From assembly GCA_021199145.1 (NCBI GenBank), contig JAJQIP010000133.1:1-5738 (forward strand): a stretch of 5,738 nt of DNA. The letters run 5' to 3'. Shown in pieces: positions 1-5,693 of this stretch. Source of the DNA: Porphyromonadaceae bacterium (lineage in GTDB: Bacteria; Bacteroidota; Bacteroidia; Bacteroidales; UBA11471). Both the position numbers and the translations under genes were made by a program. The notes below the pieces were generated by a model. The model was given only the letters and a program-made list of their open reading frames with translations. It did not search any database and had not been told where the DNA came from. Every line of letters starts with the position of its first letter. The first letter of the stretch is position 1.

Positions 1-951
1 GGAGATATCGTGCAGCAACCGACACAGCCGCTCACTCTGTTTGTAACTCTTTTCGATAAAGAGGCGGCGGGTCTTCTCATCCATTCCGCCATTATTCATC
101 AACGTCTCAAGATAACCCTGAATGGCGCTGACCGGTGTCTTCAACTCGTGGTTGATATTGTTGGTCAACTGACGTTTCAGCCGGATTTTCTCCTGCTCCT
201 CATGTAGCACCAGCGCATGTTCTCGGTTGCGGTCGGCAATGGTCTGCTGCAACTGGGAATAAAGGGCGACGATATGTTCGGAGATTTCGCCCAATTCGTC
301 CGCCGGAAAGGGCTTTCCCCGCTCAATCCGCTCATTCCGGCTGGCTACCGTGGCGAACTCCTGCAACCGCCGGACGCTCTGCCCGATACGCCAAGTGACG
401 AAATAGGCGGCGATACACAGCACCAGCGTGATGCCTAACATAATCCACAAAAAGGTAAGGTCGGGCCCCAAAAGTTTGATAAGGGAGAGATTATAGGGAA
501 GGGCCGTGCGGACGACGAGACCTCCTTCGCAGGTGGCGGAATAGAAGTAATCGCCCGTACCGTTACCCGAAAAGCGGCGTATGGTATACCCGCTCCGCTC
601 TTCGATGGCCTGCATCACCTCCGCACGGTGGCGATGGTTGGGAATGGTATCCTCCTTCCAGGCATCGGGGAAATCGTAAAGGACGGTTCCCGTCGTGTCG
701 ATAAGGGTAACCCGTACATCGGGATAACGGCTCTGCAGCTGCCGCACAAGAAGATCCAGGGGCTCTCCTCGGCCGAGGGCATCCATCAACTGCTCATTTA
801 GGGCCTGCAGCCGATTATTCACCATCTCGACCTTGAACTGCTTCTCTCGGTCGTATTGGAAAACGAGAAAACTGCCCACCAGGATACAGGTGAACAGAAG
901 CAGCAAAGCGAACAGCCGTTGCGCATAAGAGAATCTACTCTTCGAAGCCAT
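1..951 (-). CDS. Sensor histidine kinase, 3' part cut by window edge
   Basis: This is the membrane sensor of a two-component system. It should autophosphorylate on a histidine and pass the phosphate to the regulator encoded just upstream. Translation from ATG at 951 is open for 317 codons to base 1. Visible parts are a short cytoplasmic start, TM1 at about residues 12-32, an extracytoplasmic region of about 130 residues, TM2 at about 166-186, a HAMP-like segment at about 187-240, and a HisKA domain with the H-box NNINHELKTP, phospho-accepting His268. The rest of the dimerisation domain and the ATP-binding domain (N, G1, F, G2 boxes) lie outside the window. The start overlaps the regulator's end by 17 bases and has an AGGA seven bases upstream inside that gene, which suggests coupled translation. 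The sensor region matches no domain I recognise, so the ligand is unknown. The kinase call is firm; a PhoR-like subclass is only likely. Confidence 0.95.
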   Translation of the reverse strand, partial: MASKSRFSYAQRLFALLLLFTCILVGSFLVFQYDREKQFKVEMVNNRLQALNEQLMDALGRGEPLDLLVRQLQSRYPDVRVTLIDTTGTVLYDFPDAWKEDTIPNHRHRAEVMQAIEERSGYTIRRFSGNGTGDYFYSATCEGGLVVRTALPYNLSLIKLLGPDLTFLWIMLGITLVLCIAAYFVTWRIGQSVRRLQEFATVASRNERIERGKPFPADELGEISEHIVALYSQLQQTIADRNREHALVLHEEQEKIRLKRQLTNNINHELKTPVSAIQGYLETLMNNGGMDEKTRRLFIEKSYKQSERLCRLLHDIS

Positions 952-1621
952 ATCCGTATCCTAACCGTGTAACAATATGCTTGCCGTAAGGCTCCATTTT
1001 CTTCCGCAACCGAGTGATGTTCACATCAATGGTACGATCGACCACAATCACGTCGTCGCTCCATACCCGAGACAATATGTCGGCTCGGGAAAAGATGGTC
1101 TCCCGATTCCGCAGAAAAAGCGAAAGCAGCTCAAACTCCGTCTTGGTAAGGCGCACCTCCCGCCCGTCGACCCGACAACTCTTGCGCTGCAGATTCAGCT
1201 CCAGCCCTTTGAAACGGACCGACTCCCCCTCCGGCTCTTTATGCGGCGGTGTAGAACGGCGCAGGACACTCTTCACTCGGGCGATAACCTCCCGTATGGA
1301 GAAGGGTTTGGCGATATAGTCGTCGGCTCCGAGGTCAAGCCCCATCACCGTATCGTCTTTCGAATCTTTGGCCGTACAGAAAATCAAGGGAATGGAGGCG
1401 GTCTCCGGCTGGCTCTTGAGCTGCCGAGCCAATTTGAAACCGCTGATTTCGCCCATCATGACATCCAGCAAAATAAGGGAATAGGAAGTCAGCTCTTTTT
1501 GAAGCACCTCCTCGGCACTATAGGCTACATCGACCTGAAACCCCTCCACTTCAAGGTTGAACTGCAGAATTTCGCACAACGACTCTTCGTCGTCGACGAC
1601 TAAGATTTTGGGGGATTCCAT
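935..1621 (-). CDS. OmpR/PhoB-family response regulator transcription factor
   Basis: This is a DNA-binding response regulator, 228 residues, the usual full length for the family. The receiver domain spans about residues 4-121, with the acidic pocket D10-D11, phospho-acceptor D53 (LLDVMM), T83 and K105 (KPF). A linker at about 123-133 leads to a winged-helix domain at about 135-228. Its recognition helix lies near 195-209 (VDRTIDVNITRLRKK) and it ends in the wing IVTRLGYGYGFEE. All residues needed for phosphorylation are present. The gene lies directly before its partner kinase, overlapping it by 17 bases, and has its own promoter. The start ATG at 1621 is supported by the standard N-terminus and a -7 box 23 bases upstream. 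No Shine-Dalgarno is seen, which is normal for Bacteroidota. It resembles PhoB-like and RprY-like regulators of the phylum, but the sequence alone does not settle the regulon, so no symbol is given. Confidence 0.97.
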   Translation of the reverse strand: MESPKILVVDDEESLCEILQFNLEVEGFQVDVAYSAEEVLQKELTSYSLILLDVMMGEISGFKLARQLKSQPETASIPLIFCTAKDSKDDTVMGLDLGADDYIAKPFSIREVIARVKSVLRRSTPPHKEPEGESVRFKGLELNLQRKSCRVDGREVRLTKTEFELLSLFLRNRETIFSRADILSRVWSDDVIVVDRTIDVNITRLRKKMEPYGKHIVTRLGYGYGFEE

Positions 1622-1644
1622 ACGTAATCGGTCTGGTTTCGCTA

Positions 1645-1652
1645 CAAAGATA
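1645..1652 (-). promoter_or_regulatory. -7 promoter box for the response regulator-kinase operon
   Basis: On the minus strand this reads TATCTTTG, a perfect match to the Bacteroidetes primary sigma factor box TAnnTTTG. Transcription would begin near 1638-1640, giving a leader of under 20 bases before the ATG at 1621. No clear -33 TTTG was found, but that element is often weak in this phylum. The two-component pair can therefore be expressed separately from the upstream DUF1460 gene. The box lies inside one arm of a perfect inverted repeat. Confidence 0.75.
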
Positions 1653-1668
1653 AAAAAATTTTATCTTT
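1646..1668. repeat. Perfect 10-bp inverted repeat over the regulator promoter
   Basis: The arms AAAGATAAAA (1646-1655) and TTTTATCTTT (1659-1668) are exact reverse complements separated by AAA. One arm holds seven of the eight bases of the -7 box, so a dimeric protein bound here would block or remodel the promoter. Autoregulation by the OmpR-type protein is a possible reading, although such regulators more often bind direct repeats. The element is very AT-rich, so chance or a weak transcript hairpin cannot be excluded. Confidence 0.6.
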
Positions 1669-1695
1669 CGTAAAAAAGAAAAAAGAAAACGAAAG
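1665..1695 (-). repeat. Second, overlapping stem after the DUF1460 gene
   Basis: In the transcript leaving the DUF1460 gene, CTTTCGT (1695-1689) can pair with ACGAAAG (1671-1665) across a pyrimidine-rich loop of 17 bases, beginning two bases after the stop codon. A run of seven T follows shortly after, so it may act as a weak terminator. The ACGAAAG arm shares bases with the 1646-1668 repeat, so the two stems cannot form at the same time. Confidence 0.35.
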
Positions 1696-1697
1696 GG

Positions 1698-2576
1698 CTA
1701 CTTTTTGTCGCCCGACGGAGCCGGCAAACCGCAAGGACGCAGGAGACGGACTCCGCTGAAACGGGGATTCTCCTGCAACTGCTCCACAAGCGAACGGCTC
1801 TCGACCACCACATAGTGTTGGGTCGAAGAGGCATGGATGAGCCGCACCTCTCCCTCCTGCCGCACGGCGATGCCCACATGGGCGATATCCAGCCCGGGAA
1901 CATCGGTCGTAAAGGCGATGATATCGCCCTCCTGCACGGCCGCCAGGAAAGCTGAATCCACCTGCCCGACAGGAATATACCGGACCACCGTACCGCTCAA
2001 CCGCCGCTCTTGCGCCTCCAGGCTGTCAATCAACAGCGGCTCTCGGCACAAAGGCAGATAACGCTCGGCATTCCGGCTCATGAAATCCAACCGCAAAGTA
2101 TCGGTGATTCCGCCCGCCGCCTCCGACTCGTCGGAGAGAATTCCTTTCCGCTCAGCGTCGGCTATCCAATCGCTGAAATAGTGCAACCGAGAGAGATACC
2201 CCTCGCACACCCCGTCCCGATACCGGATAGCCGTCAACTGCCGGACGAAAGCGTCGAACGAACGGCTTCCCGCAGCAGCGGTACGGGCCAAAGCCAGGAC
2301 GGTCTCGACAAAAGTGGTGCAGTCGACCTCCTGCAGATTGACGCACAACCGCTCGACCGTATCTCGGTCTAACGTGCCGGCTCGGTAAGGTGTGCCCTCC
2401 AACAGATGGGCATAGGCCACCACATAACGGGCCACATCAGGTTGCGGAGTGACCACCGAAAGCAGATAGACGACATAGAGGCTATCGTTGGCCGTCACCG
2501 TCGTCTGCGCCCCTGCCGGACTATAGCCCAAGCCGCCGCACAAAAGGAGGATTCCATAAAGAATGACCCGCTTCAT
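1698..2576 (-). CDS. Secreted DUF1460 (NlpC/P60-like) N-acetylmuramoyl-L-alanine amidase-like protein
   Basis: This is a probable peptidoglycan or muropeptide hydrolase acting outside the cytoplasmic membrane. It has 292 residues. The first 23 form a type I signal peptide (basic start, hydrophobic core, cleavage after AGA); C13 does not sit in a proper lipobox. The mature protein has the DUF1460 pattern of an NlpC/P60 cysteine peptidase fold: LLEGTPYRAGTLD near 58-70, catalytic Cys86 in VDCTTFVE, then QEGDIIAF near 215-222 and IAHVGIA with probable catalytic His233. RLIHASS (His248) follows. The family is known for cell-wall amidase or endopeptidase folds, but substrate specificity cannot be read here. 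ATG 2576 is chosen because the signal peptide starts there and a perfect -7 box lies 16 bases upstream. It is first in line before the two-component genes, with a 76-base gap containing their own promoter. Confidence 0.92.
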   Translation of the reverse strand: MKRVILYGILLLCGGLGYSPAGAQTTVTANDSLYVVYLLSVVTPQPDVARYVVAYAHLLEGTPYRAGTLDRDTVERLCVNLQEVDCTTFVETVLALARTAAAGSRSFDAFVRQLTAIRYRDGVCEGYLSRLHYFSDWIADAERKGILSDESEAAGGITDTLRLDFMSRNAERYLPLCREPLLIDSLEAQERRLSGTVVRYIPVGQVDSAFLAAVQEGDIIAFTTDVPGLDIAHVGIAVRQEGEVRLIHASSTQHYVVVESRSLVEQLQENPRFSGVRLLRPCGLPAPSGDKK

Positions 2577-2592
2577 ACTTAAGCATTTCTTC

Positions 2593-2600
2593 CAAAGATA
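2593..2600 (-). promoter_or_regulatory. -7 promoter box for the DUF1460 gene
   Basis: The minus strand reads TATCTTTG, a perfect TAnnTTTG box. It lies 16 bases before the ATG at 2576, so the leader would be only about 10 bases. No convincing -33 element was seen. Confidence 0.7.
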
Positions 2601-2668
2601 ACTCTTTTTAACGATATTCCCTATCTTATCCCTCTTTTCAGAACGATTTTTTCAAAACGGCGTGTCGC

Positions 2669-2680
2669 TTCCCTTGGGAA
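2669..2680. repeat. Small palindrome in the divergent intergenic region
   Basis: TTCCC-TT-GGGAA is a perfect 5-bp inverted repeat with a two-base centre. It sits between the promoters of the two divergent genes, about 70 bases from the minus-strand -7 box and about 95 from the plus-strand one. It could be an operator, but its length allows chance. The rest of the 234-base gap shows no gene. Confidence 0.25.
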
Positions 2681-2775
2681 AGTCCTTTCGGATATTTCTG
2701 GGATTTTAGGTACGGTTCTTTAAACTTGTATGTGAATTTTAACGGCACTTTACAGATTAACCCAAAAGAAATGGC

Positions 2776-2783
2776 TATCTTTG
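2776..2783 (+). promoter_or_regulatory. -7 promoter box for the BI-1 family gene
   Basis: TATCTTTG matches TAnnTTTG perfectly and lies 27 bases before the ATG at 2811, giving a leader of about 20 bases. This settles the start codon: an in-frame TTG at 2781 is part of this box and would not be transcribed. Confidence 0.75.
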
Positions 2784-2810
2784 CGACCTCATACAGAAAA
2801 TCATAAGCGT

Positions 2811-3515
2811 ATGGAAAACAACTATTTTTACAACAACTACCGGCAAGAAGAGGTATCGACGACGCAAATCACGCTGATGAAAAGCCTCTATCTTTGGATG
2901 TGTATCGCTTTGGCCATCACCGGTATCACCGCCATGGCGGTAGAGGCCTCTTACTCTCTGCAACAACTGCTTTTCAGCGGACGCTACACCTTCCTCATCC
3001 TGGTGATTGCCGAAGTGGGGCTGGTCATCTACCTTTCGGCCCGTCTCTTCCAAATGTCTTTCTCCTCGGCCATGGTCAGCTTCCTGGTCTACTCCTTCCT
3101 CAACGGATTGACCCTCTCGGTCATCTTCATGGCCTACACCAAGGAGTCCATCGCCTCGACCTTCTTCGTCACGGCCGGCACTTTTGCCGTGATGTGTCTC
3201 TACGGCTACTTCACCAAAAGGGATTTGTCCTCGTGGGGGAATCTTCTCTTGATGGCTCTTGTAGGACTGATTATCGCCAGTGTCGTGAATTTCTTCTGGG
3301 CCAACTCGACCCTCTATTGGGCCATCACCTACATCGGCGTATTGATTTTCGTCGGCCTGACCGCTTTTGATACCCAACGATTCAAACGGATTCTCGCCAA
3401 CCAAGAGATTAACGAGACGACCCAAAAAGTGGCACTGGTAGGCGCTTTGAGCCTCTATCTCGACTTTGTGAACATGTTCCTCTACCTCCTGCGCATCTTC
3501 GGCAACCGGCGGTAA
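2811..3515 (+). CDS. Bax inhibitor-1/YccA family integral membrane protein
   Basis: This is a multi-helix inner-membrane protein of the BI-1 (TMBIM, UPF0005) family, whose Bacillus member YetJ is a pH-sensitive calcium leak channel. It has 234 residues, normal for bacterial members. A polar N-terminus of about 22 residues precedes seven hydrophobic segments near 24-45, 57-79, 83-107, 113-134, 143-163, 168-187 and 206-229. Family signatures are NGLTLSVIF in the third segment, AFDTQRFK with Asp187, and SLYLDFVNMFLYLLRIFG with Asp218. These two acids correspond, by family knowledge, to the aspartate pair that gates YetJ. Ion conduction by this protein is inferred, not shown. It appears to be a single-gene unit, transcribed divergently from the DUF1460 gene and closed by a terminator 18 bases after the stop. 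ATG 2811 is preferred over an in-frame TTG at 2781 lying in the promoter box. Confidence 0.95.
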   Translation: MENNYFYNNYRQEEVSTTQITLMKSLYLWMCIALAITGITAMAVEASYSLQQLLFSGRYTFLILVIAEVGLVIYLSARLFQMSFSSAMVSFLVYSFLNGLTLSVIFMAYTKESIASTFFVTAGTFAVMCLYGYFTKRDLSSWGNLLLMALVGLIIASVVNFFWANSTLYWAITYIGVLIFVGLTAFDTQRFKRILANQEINETTQKVALVGALSLYLDFVNMFLYLLRIFGNRR

Positions 3516-3533
3516 GAGAACCGATTTTTATAG

Positions 3534-3570
3534 AAAAACGGGGGCGGCGAGGGCAAGCCCCCATTTTATG
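3534..3570 (+). terminator. Intrinsic terminator after the BI-1 family gene
   Basis: GGGGGC (3540-3545) pairs with GCCCCC (3557-3562) across an 11-base loop. Flanking AAAA and TTTT extend the stem past one mismatch, and ATTTTAT follows. The hairpin lies between two co-oriented genes and suggests that the fumarase has its own promoter, although no perfect -7 box is visible in the 34 bases between the hairpin and ATG 3597. Confidence 0.75.
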
Positions 3571-3596
3571 TAACCTTTACCCAAATCTGAAAAAAT

Positions 3597-5243
3597 ATGG
3601 CAACAAAACCCTTCATCTATCAAGAGATGTTCCCGATGGGAAAAGAGAACACCGAATACTATCTCCTGACCAAAGAGTTCGTATCGGTAGAGCACTTCGA
3701 CGGAAAAGAGATACTGAAAGTCGAACCGGCGGCACTGACCCGCCTGGCCAATGCCGCCATGCGGGATGTCTCCTTCCTCCTGCGGCGGGAACACAACGAA
3801 AAAGTGGCCTCCATATTGGCGGACAAAGAGGCCAGCGACAACGACAAATATGTAGCCCTCACCATGCTTCGGAACGCCGAAGTGGCCTGCAAGGGACAGC
3901 TTCCCTTCTGCCAGGATACGGGGACGGCCATCGTCATGGGGAAAAAGGGACAACAGGTATGGACAGGTGGCGGCGATGAAGAGGCCCTCTCAGCCGGAGT
4001 CTACAAAACCTATACCGAAGAGAACCTTCGTTACTCCCAAAACGCTCCTCTGGATATGTACCGAGAGGTGAATACCGGCTGCAACCTTCCCGCCCAAATC
4101 GACCTCTATGCCGTAGACGGGATGGAGTATAAATTCCTCTTTATCGCCAAAGGGGGAGGCTCGGCCAACAAGACCTACCTCTATCAGGAGACCAAGGCCT
4201 TAATCACCCCCGACAAGCTGCTCAATTTCCTGGTGGAGAAGATGAAAACCCTCGGAACGGCCGCATGCCCGCCCTACCATGTCGCTTTCGTTATCGGCGG
4301 TACTTCGGCTGAGATGAACCTCAAGACCGTAAAACTCGCCTCGGCCAAATATTACGACAACCTTCCCACATCGGGCAATGAACTGGGACACGCCTTCCGG
4401 GATATAGAACTGGAGAAGGAGGTGTTGCGGGCCGCTCAGGAATCGGGCATCGGCGCCCAATTCGGCGGGAAATACTTCGCCCACGATGTACGGATTATCC
4501 GTCTGCCCCGCCACGGAGCCTCTTGTCCGGTGGGATTGGGAGTCTCCTGCTCGGCCGACCGCAACATCAAAGCCAAGATTAATCGGGAGGGATTGTGGAT
4601 AGAACGGTTGGATGACAACCCCGGCGAACTGATTCCCGAAGCTTTGCGCCAAGCGGGAGAGGGAAATGCCGTGAAGATTGACCTGAACCGGCCCATGAAC
4701 GAGATTCTCTCCGAACTGAGCCGCTATCCTGTCGCCACCCGACTTTCGCTCAACGGTACCATCATTGTAGGACGGGACATCGCCCATGCCAAGATAAAGG
4801 AGCGGCTCGATGCCGGAGAGGAGATGCCTGCCTACCTCAAGGAGCATCCTATCTATTACGCCGGACCGGCCAAAACCCCGAAAGGGATGGCTTCCGGATC
4901 GTTCGGACCCACAACTGCCGGACGGATGGACTCCTATGTTGACCTCTTCCAAAGCCACGGCGGCTCGATGATAATGATTGCCAAAGGAAACCGCAGCCAA
5001 CAGGTGACCGATGCCTGCCACAAACACGGCGGCTTCTACCTGGGCAGTATCGGCGGACCGGCCGCCATTCTGGCCCAAAACAGCATCAAGAAGGTGGAGT
5101 GCCTCGAATATCCTGAACTGGGAATGGAGGCCATCTGGAAAATCGAAGTGGAAAACTTCCCCGCCTTCATCCTCGTGGATGACAAAGGAAATGACTTCTT
5201 CAAGCAGATTAAGCCCCTCTGCCTGGGCTGTTCCCGGAAATAA
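3597..5243 (+). CDS. fumA: Fumarate hydratase, class I (FumA/FumB type)
   Basis: This is an iron-sulfur fumarase, interconverting malate and fumarate in the cytoplasm. In Bacteroidales it serves the reductive branch from oxaloacetate to succinate. It has 548 residues, the full length of the single-chain class I enzyme. The N-terminal domain carries the three cysteines expected to hold the [4Fe-4S] cluster: Cys105 (PFCQDTGT), Cys224 (TAACPPYH) and Cys310 (GASCPVG). Also present are VNTGCNLPAQIDLY, KGGGSANKTY, VIGGTSAEM, GIGAQFGGKYFAHDVR and RLPRHGASC. The C-terminal domain begins near 370 and has KTPKGMASGSFGPTTAGRMD with the conserved Thr pair and Arg, then MIMIAKGN and the tail FPAFILVDDKGNDFF. 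The last residues hold Cys542 and Cys545. No key residue is missing. ATG 3597 gives the family N-terminus. E. coli FumA and FumB are close paralogues, so the symbol marks the type, not the paralogue. The cluster makes the enzyme oxygen-labile, which fits an anaerobe. Confidence 0.97.
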   Translation: MATKPFIYQEMFPMGKENTEYYLLTKEFVSVEHFDGKEILKVEPAALTRLANAAMRDVSFLLRREHNEKVASILADKEASDNDKYVALTMLRNAEVACKGQLPFCQDTGTAIVMGKKGQQVWTGGGDEEALSAGVYKTYTEENLRYSQNAPLDMYREVNTGCNLPAQIDLYAVDGMEYKFLFIAKGGGSANKTYLYQETKALITPDKLLNFLVEKMKTLGTAACPPYHVAFVIGGTSAEMNLKTVKLASAKYYDNLPTSGNELGHAFRDIELEKEVLRAAQESGIGAQFGGKYFAHDVRIIRLPRHGASCPVGLGVSCSADRNIKAKINREGLWIERLDDNPGELIPEALRQAGEGNAVKIDLNRPMNEILSELSRYPVATRLSLNGTIIVGRDIAHAKIKERLDAGEEMPAYLKEHPIYYAGPAKTPKGMASGSFGPTTAGRMDSYVDLFQSHGGSMIMIAKGNRSQQVTDACHKHGGFYLGSIGGPAAILAQNSIKKVECLEYPELGMEAIWKIEVENFPAFILVDDKGNDFFKQIKPLCLGCSRK

Positions 5244-5251
5244 CCCTTTTT

Positions 5252-5283
5252 CTGAGGAGAGGGTGTAACTTCCCTCTCCTCAG
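5252..5283 (+). terminator. Perfect 12-bp hairpin after the fumarase gene
   Basis: CTGAGGAGAGGG (5252-5263) and CCCTCTCCTCAG (5272-5283) are exact complements around an 8-base loop, starting eight bases after the stop codon. The stem is strong, but the sequence after it (GATTATCGGG) lacks a T-run, so it may terminate inefficiently or mainly protect the mRNA 3' end. A T-run sits before the stem instead. Confidence 0.65.
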
Positions 5284-5322
5284 GATTATCGGGTGAAAAG
5301 AGGAATACCTCCCGAAAATTTG

Positions 5323-5330
5323 TATCTTTG
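5323..5330 (+). promoter_or_regulatory. -7 promoter box upstream of tRNA-Arg
   Basis: TATCTTTG is a perfect TAnnTTTG box. Its last five bases are also one arm of a short inverted repeat, CTTTG-TCT-CAAAG (5326-5338), at the predicted start site. The next recognisable gene is the tRNA at 5445, so the transcript would carry a leader of roughly 105-110 bases. No nearer match to the box was found before the tRNA. Confidence 0.65.
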
Positions 5331-5361
5331 TCTCAAAGGAGTTTCGGAAAGAGAAAAAGAA

Positions 5362-5416
5362 ACCGTCGGAAAACAGATCTTTTTCCTAGAAATTCTGAAA
5401 AGGAAAAATAAACGGT
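5362..5416 (+). repeat. Nested inverted repeats in the tRNA leader
   Basis: An inner perfect 8-bp stem, TTTTTCCT (5380-5387) with AGGAAAAA (5401-5408), encloses 13 bases that include AGAA-A-TTCT. An outer 5-bp stem, ACCGT (5362-5366) with ACGGT (5412-5416), encloses it. The region has no ORF worth calling. It may be a processed tRNA leader or part of a small RNA. The sequence is purine-rich and AT-rich, so chance pairing is possible. Confidence 0.4.
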
Positions 5417-5444
5417 CGACAGAAATAGGAAAATAAAAGGAGAT

Positions 5445-5516
5445 GGCCTTGTAGTTCAATGGATAGAACGGCGGTTTCCTAAACCGTAAATTTGGGTTCG
5501 ATTCCCAGCAGGGCTA
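5445..5516 (+). tRNA. tRNA-Arg (anticodon CCU)
   Basis: The gene is 72 bases and folds as a full cloverleaf. The acceptor stem is GGCCTTG with CAGGGCT (two G-U pairs). The D arm is GTTC-AATGGATA-GAAC. The anticodon stem is GCGGT/ACCGT with loop TTCCTAA, so the anticodon is CCU reading AGG. The variable loop has four bases. The T stem is TTGGG/CCCAG with loop TTCGATT. The discriminator base is A. The 3' CCA is not encoded (the genome reads ACAT), so it must be added after transcription. Sequence beyond the 3' end differs in character and looks like a possible integration junction. Confidence 0.97.
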
Positions 5517-5620
5517 CATTTAAAGTTCAAGATACTTTATAAACTGATAAAAACGCCTGGATATTCAACGATTACGGAAATCTGGAAGGTAAAAAGCATA
5601 AAATTAAGGCGCTATTTCTG

Positions 5621-5657
5621 TTTTTTTCGCTTTTTTCCGCCCTTTTCTGCGTTTTTT
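5621..5657. repeat. Phased T-tracts (degenerate decamer repeat), predicted bent DNA
   Basis: T-runs of 7, 6, 4 and 6 bases begin at 5621, 5631, 5643 and 5652, spaced 10, 12 and 9 bases, close to one helical turn. Read as decamers, TTTTTTTCGC, TTTTTTCCGC and CCTTTTCTGC repeat a T-run followed by Y-G-C. A-tracts in helical phase are known to curve DNA. Such bends occur at integrase arm sites and promoters. Confidence 0.6.
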
Positions 5658-5683
5658 AGACACAAATCTGACCTGTGTCTAAA
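5655..5683. repeat. Perfect 10-bp inverted repeat before the edge ORF
   Basis: TTTAGACACA (5655-5664) and TGTGTCTAAA (5674-5683) are exact reverse complements around the nine bases AATCTGACC. The repeat ends ten bases before ATG 5694. It could be a regulator's operator, a recombinase site or a hairpin in the mRNA leader. It is less AT-rich and longer than chance repeats expected in such a short segment. Confidence 0.65.
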
Positions 5684-5693
5684 CGATTTCACC

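Noticed and set aside
10..438. Two short plus-strand frames at the left edge
   Set aside because: They lie opposite the histidine kinase, including its H-box region, and have no independent support.
977..1603. Plus-strand open frame of 208 codons opposite the response regulator
   Set aside because: It mirrors the regulator's codons, shows no domain, and the regulator has all its key residues on the other strand.
2749..2753. TTTAC as a -33 element for the BI-1 promoter
   Set aside because: The spacing to the -7 box is longer than the usual 19-21 bases and the match to TTTG is imperfect.
2781..2810. In-frame TTG start giving the BI-1 family protein ten extra residues
   Set aside because: The TTG is the last three bases of the TATCTTTG promoter box, so it would lie upstream of the transcript start; ATG 2811 gives the usual family length.
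2775..3425. Minus-strand open frame of 216 codons opposite the BI-1 gene
   Set aside because: It is highly charged and repetitive, as expected from reading hydrophobic codons backwards, and it covers the BI-1 promoter and gene.
4200..5078. Minus-strand open frame of 292 codons opposite the fumarase gene
   Set aside because: The plus strand encodes an unmistakable class I fumarase here. The antisense translation has no recognisable domain and is a codon-bias shadow.
5444..5455. ATG-GCC-TTG-TAG mini-ORF after an AGGAG sequence
   Set aside because: It has three codons and lies in the tRNA acceptor stem; it is a coincidence.
5662..5671. CAAATCTGA also present near 3581-3589, before the fumarase gene
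   Set aside because: A single shared 9-mer in AT-rich spacer DNA is compatible with chance and the contexts differ.
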